Below, piece after piece: positions 55,901 through 64,000 of a DNA stretch of 64,000 nt. A program made the position numbers and the translations under genes. The notes under the pieces were generated by a model. That model was not told where the DNA came from. It saw only the letters and a program-made list of their open reading frames with translations, and made no database searches. Each line of letters opens with the position of its first letter. Position 1 is the stretch's first letter. Source of the DNA: Thozetella sp. PMI_491 (Eukaryota; Ascomycota; Sordariomycetes; Chaetosphaeriales; Chaetosphaeriaceae); NCBI GenBank assembly GCA_021432635.1, contig MU270072.1, positions 124,001 to 188,000 of the forward strand, given 5' to 3'.

Positions 55901-58900
55901 GCACCGGGGATAACCCCCACCGAGGTAAGAAATTGGGCATATATCCGCGCTACAGTTGTCTTGCCTGTCACGACGGCGTCACCTAATTAGCCTCTACCGT
56001 ACAATACAAGGGGAGCTAGAGTGAGGGCTTACCTGTCCCGGGGTTTCCAAGAAGGGAACAGTTGAAGCGCTCATTTTCGAGTGAAGTTCCTTGTCTCAAC
56101 GTTGTGTCGACTTTGGACTTGATGGATAGGAATTCTCCTTTGACAGCTTCTAGCCCAATCAAATTCATCAAGTTGTCGAGCGCGGTGTTCTTGGAGCCTT
56201 CAAGCTTCTTCTCTCGTTCCCATTCGCTCCGGGCATCCTTTGGGCCATCGTTCTGATCATCAGCGCTGGGGAAGTTCGGTTGCTTTTTCTTGACCTCAGC
56301 AGCGTACTGAGCCGCCAACATCTCCTGCTGGGCCTTCTTCGCTTTTTGATCTTTCAATCTGGCCTGGGTATCTTTTAGTGAAGCAAGATCCTCGCGATGT
56401 TGTGCGAGAGTCTTCTGTTGCTCCTTTTCCTCGGTTTCGCATTTCAGAATCCGACGCTGGAGATCGATCTCATCCTGCAGAGCTTGAAACTCCTTTTGGA
56501 ACGACTCTTCACGCTTCAGACGCGCTTCCTCTAACTTGAAGTTTCGCCTGATTTGTCGCTCTTGCTCTTTGTCTTCCTCTAAACATTTGTGACAGGTCTC
56601 TTTCTGCCTGCTGCAAGTGACCCGGATCTTGTGCTGTCGCTCGCAGGTCTTGTTCAAAATCTCGCGACACTCGGCTTTGCTATGATCAACCCCCCAGTGG
56701 CAGCGCGATTTGCACTTATGGATGCCGCAAGCAAGGAGAGTACCACTATAGTCGGGCAAGATTAGGCAGGTACATTCCGGTGCTACAAGGGACCGCACAA
56801 GGAATTATACTTACCACGGTTCTGTGCAGCCTCCATCAGGGCAGTATTTGTCAAAGTCCGCCGGCTCTTTCAGAATCGCTTTGGTTTTTGGATGGCTTGA
56901 GCACACTATTGGGAGGCCTTCATAAAGGTGACCCCTCTCTTCTAAAATTTTGAAGAATGGCTGCCACGCCGGGCCACCCTTTTTACTGTTAGCAAAGGTG
57001 GCCATGTTTCCGATCAAGACCATGCCGTTTCTGGCCCTGGTGATGAGCACGTTGAGCCGCTCTGGCTGTGCCATGAATCCAATGTCTCCCGCTTCGTTAC
57101 TCCGGGTCAAGGACGCGATGACGAGATCGCTTTCTTCTCCTTGGTAATTGTCTAATTCCGGTTAGCCATCACAGCGATTCCCATCGAACGAAACATGTTA
57201 GCAATGGAGCACAGCGTACCTATTGTTGATATCCGGAGCGGCGTCGAGTTCGCAGTAGCAGCGTGCTGAGTGGCTGAGGGATCAAGTAAGCCCGCCTTTA
57301 ATAAATCGAGCTTATCTCGCTCGCTAAGTTTAGAGCCGTGGTAGCTATGTTGCAGCAAGGCTCGTAGGGCTCGGAGTTGGCCAAGGTATGGGGTAAGTAC
57401 CACCATTTTATCAGGTCCATAGCCCTGCTGAGTAAAGTACTTGATACACCGAAGCAACATTTCTGCTTCGAATAAGTTGGTTTTGCTTGACGTCGCTGTT
57501 TGGTCTAAAGTTTCTCTCCCTTTAGGATTTGACTCCTCTTGTTTTCCATGGTTGACAAAGACAACGCGATCCTGGAGGCCCAGTATTGCAGGCCGACTGG
57601 CGGTGTTGGGGCCGTCGAGTAGATCTGGGTACGTCAACATCCTAGGAAATAAGGAAATCTGGGATGCCATCCGGTGCTGCTTCTGCAGAGTTGTATAAGA
57701 GGCCCCTTGGAGTATGAGGCGTTCGAAAAGGGACATGTTCAAGTCAAACCCGTCGCCTTTCTCGACTGTTAGCGCGTAGTTGTTTACCTTTGGCCGCAGC
57801 TGCTTGTGATCCCCTATCAAAATCATTTGTCTGACACTTGGCGTCATGGCGGTAAGGATATGACTCTCAAGAATCTCCCCAGCTTCCTCGACAAGTATTA
57901 CATCCGGGCGAGCTGCTTGGATGAGGCTCGCGTACTTGGCAGCACCAGTGGTAGTGCAAGCAATGATGCGTTTGTTCTCTATTACATTGAAGTCGCGGTC
58001 GCCGAGGCTGTGCTGGAGTCTATCATGGGCGTCGTTGAACAGGCCAGTCATATCCCGGATCGTGGCGACATGTTCGTCGAGGATTGCCTTCATCCATATT
58101 TGGATTTGCATCTCTCTCTGCTTTTTATTCATTCCCCATACATTCTGGCTATTCGGAGAAGCGATGAAATGGCTTTGAAACATGCCCGGGCCTTGTCCCT
58201 GCCTCCATCGCTGGAAGAGATAGTCGGAGGCTATTCGCTTCCCACCGCCTCCAGCGCGGCTCCAACCATCGGTATCGTCCGGGACAAGAAGGGCATCGTA
58301 ATACCGGCAGTCCTCTGAGAACTCCAGATACCGCCTGATGGTGTCCCAGAAACTGATATTGTGTCGTGACAATGTGGACTGAAGCTGTAGTAAATAATCG
58401 AAAGACTCTTCAAGCTCACATTTGAGCTCCTCTATCGTCCCTCTAGAGGCGTTTATGACGGCCCAGGTGGCTTGGGACCGGCGAAACGCACTCTTGTTCT
58501 TCTGTTCTGATAGGAGGAGGGGCAAAACGGCAGCAGTACATTTCTGTCTGGAGCCAATCCTCACCATCGACTCTTGCGGAATCCCGACCTTCAGCAAATC
58601 TTCCAAGAACTGGTCGAGGGCATGGTTTGTGTAGCTAATGATCAAGATTCTATTCCACGAGAGTTCATATAGACACTTTACTATCTGGGCTCCGATGAAG
58701 GACTTGCCCGTTCCTGGGCGACTGTAAGCAAGTTGTTTAAGGCAAAAACGATACCTGGGCTTTGGTAATGTAAAAGAGAATCACACTAACCAGGAGGTCC
58801 TTGAATGAGAGTCAATGCTTTGCCCAGAGCATTGCATAAAGAGTCCCTCTGGCACTCGTCGATTTTCGTGGGGTTTCGACTGGTGTCGGTAGCTACCCCA

Positions 58901-60306
58901 ACAAGACTCATTACCCGAGAAAGGTCAACCGTTCCTTCATCAATCTTCGGGCCACTGTAGAGTACTTCGATTAGACGATTGATTCTCGAATCCAGCTGAA
59001 CCTCGACCTCGTGGCCAATGTCCAGGAGAGCCTGGTGTAAAGGCAGATCGGCAATGGCTTGGAGACGTTTTAATACAGGCTCGAAAGCAAAAACAGGCGT
59101 GTCGACTAAGACGAACTGAGCGTCAGATGATGCCGAGGCAAGCGCGAGAAGTGAGTTGTAGAGCCCGGTAGTACTAGTGAAGCGGAGCGAAACAATAGGA
59201 GGCCACTGCGCCAACAAGTCAACATCGCGGTCGACGACTGCAAATCCTAGGATTTCGCGTCCGTGACACAGTGCTCCAAAGCCCTCGTGCCGTATAAGGT
59301 TAGGGTTATCTTTCAGAAGCTTCTTTCGCTTGGTCTCAGATAGCTTCTCGAGAATTTCGAGGCCGCAGTTGCACTGCAGTTTGACGGTAGCCTTGTTGAT
59401 ATACTTTCCGCCATTCCCAAATTTGAGTCCAACAAGAGCAAGCATGCCGAGGATCTGCGGCTTACGCTGGCCATTCTTCTTCCCAGTAGCAACTTTCATA
59501 TTCTCGCATAGTCCTGGGAGCATGTCCTCTCGTGAGAGGCGAAACAAGTTGTCAATATGGACCCGGCGGCGATCAGACACCGCGCTGTTGAACACCTCTT
59601 TCGCTGTACGGTAAAAGGGGGTTTTAGTGGACAGAAATTCGTCAGTCGTCGGATAGATCTCAATCTTGCGGATATCGGCGTGATCATTGTCATGGCGTCC
59701 ACCAGGGCCGTCTACGTCTCCTGATTCCGCGGGCGAGGTTCGAAGCTCAAGTTGTTTCTTGATCTGATACGCGATTTCGCGTGTAGAATGGGCCTTTGCT
59801 TCCATTATCCATCCTTTTCCATCGATTTCAAGAGCGTCTTGAAAGATGTCCACTCCGGTGTTCGTGGGTAGAGACAATAGTTCCAGAGTAAGCCACGCAA
59901 ACGCGTCGAGGCCTTCCTGCGGAATGCCGCGAGCATGGAACAATTCAACCAGAGGCGTCCAAAACGTCGGCGGCTCCGCGATAGCAACAAGGATGTCGCG
60001 AAGCAACTGACCACCCACAAGCGATTTAATCCCGGAGTCGGAGAAATAGCGAAGGAGTGGAAGGGTGTGAGAACAGACGAACGGTGGGCTCAGATCGACA
60101 CGAACGGTGTACCGTACCCCATCGAGTCCAGGCCGACTCGCCGCCAGTAGCTCAGCACAGACACTCGGTGATCCTTGGCTTCTGATGGACTCGATGAAGA
60201 GCTGAGCGTCGCGAGACGCTCGTATTTTGCGCTTTCCCGAAAGTACATCCCGAAAGAAACCATTAAGGCGAGATGCACGTCGGGCATCCTCTGTAGTAGA
60301 TGCCAT
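52995..60306 (-). CDS. Giant ZNFX1-like helicase fused to three CbbX-type AAA ATPase modules
   Basis: Six exons (60306-58791, 58713-57220, 57151-56815, 56745-56033, 55964-55062, 54979-52995) sum to 6,948 bp, or 2,315 residues. Order: an N-terminal region of about 500 residues; an SF1 helicase with P-loop GPPGTGKS (about 505), ISYTNHALDQFL, ILVEEAGEILES, IGDHKQLRPKV, DNYQGEESDLVIASLTRSN and NVLITRARNG; an NF-X1-type Cys-rich finger (CTEPCGTLLACGIHKCKSRC, near 1115); a coiled coil rich in Glu, Lys and Gln; then three CbbX/SpoVK-like AAA domains. Their P-loops are GNPGTGKTTVA (about 1350), GSPGTGKTTVA (about 1628) and GPPGTGKTTTA (about 1900). Each has an intact Walker B (LFIDEAY, LVIDEAY, LFVDEAY) and a GY...NPG/NTG...RFP segment. 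A Lys/Glu-rich tail follows. All four ATPase sites look active. Animal ZNFX1 is an RNA-binding helicase in small-RNA inheritance and antiviral defence; the fungal role is unknown to me. Confidence 0.93.
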
Positions 60307-61206
60307 CGCGGGGTTTGTTCGTGTGTTACTTTTCTTCAACAGCGCAAAAGAAATGCCGTGAATGTAGAAGAGTTACGATCAAGGTAGGTATAGTGTAGAG
60401 ACAAGCAGCTTGAGAAGATAGGTACAGAAGAACGCGTCTAGGACCTCGTTTCACGACAACCTGGTTTGCGCGTAATATCTTGGAAGATGGAAGCAGATGA
60501 ATGCCATGACAGCTACCAACTTTGATATGAGCACATCAGATCTGAAGCCTTCTTAAGTAGCAAAAATTCGACGAGCACTGCTCTTCACAGCTTATCGGCT
60601 AGCTAAGACTTAACCAATCACCCGGGGAGGCAGGCTGTGAGGCCTACCGGCTCCACTTAGGGAATGAGGCCCACCACCGAGACGCCATGTCTATCACACC
60701 GATTCCTGCGCTGCCAACATTGACATGCATTTTGAGACCTCAATATGACTCGGTACCATGTGAAAAATATGGCGACCTGGTGCGTGACTGGCCAGCGATT
60801 GGGTTGGGGGGTGGTATCAGGCCGTTCGGGTCGCAAGGCTGCCAGCCTCGCCCATGAAATATGCAAAGGCTCTGGAGCCATACCCAGCCACATTGGAGAT
60901 TAGAAGAGCCATATTTTGAGGTAGATCGGCATTTATGTATTAATGAAGAGTTATATGTTCCTCAGAGGCCAAACTATCCCTCCCGAGCCTCGAGGATTGT
61001 ATGCAGAGTGCGCATAATAAATCTCTCAGGAACCTATCTCGCAGTGCTGGCTCAGCCAACTTGCAGTCAATCGGCACGCTAGGTCATGGCAGCGAAAAGC
61101 ACACGTTCAATATTATTGGGCATGACTTCGACGTGGATCTTATTCGTTTACCGCTTCAAACTGAAGCTTTCATGTGAGCTTTTGTATACTTCTGTGCCTT
61201 CACTCC
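60307..61206. other. Intergenic region, no gene seen
   Basis: Nine hundred bases upstream of the giant gene and downstream of the carboxypeptidase. No recognisable element; short frames on both strands have no similarity. Confidence 0.5.
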
Positions 61207-62834
61207 CTATGCCGAGGATATTTTCCCATCAGTCAACATCTGCGTGAACGCGGCAAGCGCAGGTTTTGGCTCTGCAGGTTATTTTAGTATCACGGACGCT
61301 TAGCAGTCTAGGGATATACGGCGATGGGAGCCACTCACGAGAAAACACGAGATTATGACTCGCTTGGAAAACTTTCAAGTATGACAAATTGTCCTGGACC
61401 TTGTAGCTTCCGTAAACAGTATTATCCCCGGCAATCTTGAAGTCCGCTAAATCCTTCGTCTTGAAGGATGTCTGGCCATGGAACTGAATGCTCTCGGCTA
61501 CCCCTTGAGCACCGATATAGTTGCAGAGCCAGCTGTGATTCTAATTAGTTGAATGTGTATATGATTGTAGGGAGTTTGGACAACGTACTCCGCATCTCCA
61601 ACCCAGATCAGAATCGGAATTCCCGCTCGAGCCACTTCGGATAGCCAGGGTATGGACGTGCGGGCAGCTATGGGTGTCAGTTTCCCCATGAATCGACAGA
61701 AAAACAAGCGTTGGGGACTCACTGTCGCCGGTGGATATGAACTGGTTAAAGATTGTGTTATTGCTGGCATGGTATGCCGTCTCGGCACCGATGGCCTGAA
61801 GGACATCCTCCCTGGCTAAGTAGTTGATGTACGTCGTGGGCGGGTTCGGATCATCCGCTCCGGAGCGAATATCGTAAACATCAAAATCCAAGTCAGGTCG
61901 CTCCGAGATGTTACCTTCAGCTTCAGTATAGCAGATGTCATCCGCATTGGAGCAGTCGTCATCTGTGCCTGTCTTGGCACACTGCGCCACAGCAGGAACG
62001 CAAAGAGTCGAATAAGCATTCATGCGGTCCTCGTAGTCGCTCTCGTTGATCAGTTGTCTGTAGGGGTTGTTGTACGCGTATTCAATCATAGCCTTCTCCT
62101 GAATCGTGTAGTCGTACAGGCCGCTGTTGATCCCTAAGGCAATGACATTTATCCGCTCGCCCTCGCCAGCCGCGTTCTTCTCGAGTATATACCGAGCGAA
62201 TTCGGGTCCGTAGTGACCGCCGTATGACTCCGCGAATATACCAAGGTCACGACCCTTGAACTCCGGGAACTTCGAGATGAATCGCTGGAGGAATGTCCAT
62301 AGATAAGGTATCGCAGCGACGGTCGAGTTGATCTCAGGACCGCTTCCGTAAGAGAACCCGACACCGATGGGCTGGTCGATGTAAAGCATATTCGCCCCCG
62401 TGTTGAAGCTGAGTTCGTTCAAAGTAGGTTCGGTCGACGACGAGCCGTTGGGGAAATGGCACGGTCCATTATCTTGAAAAAGGCCCCTCATACTTGACGC
62501 GCCGGGACCGCCATTGAGCCAGGTAACGAGAGGAGCGGTTTCGGGATTGTTGCGGGCAGCAAAAAACCTAAGTTGTTAGTATCCCGTCCCTCTACACGCA
62601 ACTACGAATCCAAAGACTCGACCTCTAGATCGCCAGGGGCAGGTCTTGGTGCCAGCTTGCTTACCAAAACCACATGTGCATGTCCTCTCCAACTGAGAGG
62701 TATCCGGAATATTGCTTGACACCTGGAGTGGTCTCACAGATACCGGAATTCTCGACGATATGATCCCCTGTACATGCCGGAGCAGCCAACGAAAGGCCCA
62801 CGGCCGAAGCGACCAACAAGAGTAGCATAGCCAT
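61207..62834 (-). CDS. Secreted serine carboxypeptidase (peptidase family S10)
   Basis: Five exons on the minus strand (62834-62665, 62567-61723, 61667-61589, 61532-61339, 61271-61207) give 450 residues. The signal peptide is MAMLLLLVASAVGLSLAA. Family marks follow: GVKQYSGYLSVGE, TWLNGGPGASS, NMLYIDQPIGVGFSYG, and the catalytic Ser in AESYGGHYGP (about residue 174). The catalytic Asp comes in GDADWLCNYIG, reconstituted across an intron whose GTACGT donor lies inside the Asp codon, and the His in FQASHNLVFSQP. Several N-glycosylation sequons are present. It removes C-terminal residues from peptides outside the cell. The His context (ASH rather than AGH) is slightly unusual. The triad is complete. 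Confidence 0.92.
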
Positions 62835-64000
62835 GGCGAAATCAGGATAGATGCTCCCGACCCGACTACCGCAGACCTAGAATGCTTTCTCGTGCCCATA
62901 TATTAACTCGTCGATGCATTTGCTAATCAATCATGCCATTCTCGGCTCGAGAATCCCTAAGCCCTTCCTAAGCCCCGTAGCCGTGGGGATGGGTCTTTCG
63001 CCCCGCTTGTGGTGGAAGCTCATTACCGCCCTTTTACAGGGGTTGAACCTATCAGGATGGAGAACGATGCTTCGAGAGGCGGTAAGCGAGTTCGCCGTAG
63101 GATCTGCCCCAGGTAGGATATTTGTTTATTGCAACGCTAAAGTCTCGGATATGGCGCCGATCCGTAATGGTGGTAAAGGAAGGATTGCTGGGAAGCGATC
63201 GTCTAACTCAAACGCCATATTCTCTATAGAATAACCTTGTCAACATTAGAGATTGAAAATAGCCTAGTATGTAGCGCCTGGGCAAATCCACCCAATTTCG
63301 TGCGCATTACTACGCGACATGCGTCCCGCACCACGTCTCCATCAGCTCGTTCCGCTTTTATGCACGGTGGTTTATACACTTCAACTGTGCCGTATAATTG
63401 CCTTGTGCTGCTTTGAGTAAGGTGGCGTGCCTGATTGGGAGCTAGGTACGAAATGTTCCGTTTAGATGGCCCTCGGGATTGGGTGAGAGTCAGTCCTAGT
63501 CGGATATCGAGAATCTACACTCTGGTACTGGGAAAATTCTGAACTTTCAACTCCCCTACCTCATCTCAGAGCCGGATGATCCGGATGAGTAGGCGATATA
63601 ATACTAGTCTCTCTACGCAGCCATGCACAAAATAAACAACAGAGCCACTTCCGAACCTTCATTAGCATTAGCGACTTCACCAATCAGCGGTGCTAGCGAC
63701 TTCGCCACTCAGCCATGCCAACGAAGCCGCAACTTTTCCAAGCTGCAACTTTTCCAAGCTAACGCAATTATAGTGAAATGAGGGAGGACGCAGGGGAGAG
63801 GAATCGCTTGCTAAGCGTAAGTATTTGCGCATTTAAGACTTTGTATTTAGAGTCACCCCTCAGATGTCTATCTTTATTGGTATCTTTTGGCTTGCCACGA
63901 ATTTCAGGTGACCACGCAGCGCCTCTGCCATGCGGTTGTACTTATCCAGGTCAATCTCACTGTCAAGACCGGCCGAAACTATAGCAGCCTCCTTTTCCAG
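62835..64000. other. Right-end region, no gene supported
   Basis: No protein with recognisable motifs is present. A perfect tandem duplication of GCAACTTTTCCAAGCT occupies 63729-63744 and 63745-63760, next to two looser copies of AGCGACTTCxCCA near 63669 and 63693. The stretch 63778-63984 is open on the plus strand but I cannot assign it. Confidence 0.5.

Noticed and set aside
61532-61589. Carboxypeptidase with Glu in place of the catalytic Asp (GDAEY)
   Set aside because: That reading depends on a weaker splice choice. The GTACGT donor and CACAG acceptor give the canonical GDADWLCN.
63778-63984. Start of a pogo-like transposase at the right edge
   Set aside because: No helix-turn-helix or DDE motif is readable; only a short open frame exists.
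1-64000. CRISPR arrays, rRNA genes or intact retroelements
   Set aside because: No regular spaced repeats, rRNA text or reverse transcriptase motifs were seen on either strand by reading.

Overview
The window is nuclear DNA of a filamentous ascomycete (Pezizomycotina). Most genes are cut by short introns of about 40-100 bp with GT...CTAAC/CTGAC...AG signals, and the gene content is typical of this group: a fungal LPMO, HET-domain proteins, NACHT and NB-ARC/TPR NLRs, NmrA-like reductases, a LaeA-like methyltransferase and a DUF3176 protein. I infer Sordariomycetes or a near relative but cannot name a species. Exon joins were built by hand. For the genes where I give exact exon boundaries, the summed coding length is a multiple of three and the joined frame is open to the stop.

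Layout. 0-11 kb, nutrient uptake and metabolism: the first codons of a sulfatase (left edge, minus), an MFS sugar transporter, an NCS1 nucleobase-type permease, a DUF3176 membrane protein and a LaeA-like methyltransferase. 12.7-32 kb, immunity-like and relic-rich: a NACHT NLR whose frame is interrupted twice at homopolymers, a secreted AA9 LPMO facing a secreted cytidine-deaminase-like enzyme, an AT-rich gene-poor block with TPR and HET relics, a divergent Ca2+/H+-exchanger-like protein directly upstream of an intact NB-ARC/TPR NLR, and an intact HET protein. 32.7-43 kb: a second sugar transporter next to an intracellular-type GH36 alpha-galactosidase, a small membrane protein, an MDR oxidoreductase, a repeat-rich gap holding an interrupted tRNA-Lys relic, and an NmrA-like protein. 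44-52.8 kb: a small secreted protein, a HET relic, a ferric reductase, a small four-helix membrane protein and a second NmrA-like protein. 53-60.3 kb: one giant six-exon gene of about 2,315 residues joining a ZNFX1-like SF1 helicase, an NF-X1 zinc finger, a coiled coil and three tandem CbbX-type AAA modules. 61.2-62.8 kb: a secreted S10 serine carboxypeptidase, then a gene-poor right end.

How the genes work together. The sugar transporter and alpha-galactosidase look like an uptake-then-hydrolysis pair for alpha-galactosides. The LPMO, carboxypeptidase, deaminase and small secreted protein form an extracellular set. The NLR and HET genes and relics (12.7-45.5 kb) look like a fast-turnover allorecognition/immunity region. 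The most striking items are the helicase/triple-AAA giant and the exchanger-like protein that has lost both canonical ion-binding motifs. I found no convincing secondary-metabolite backbone gene, CRISPR array, rRNA or intact retroelement.
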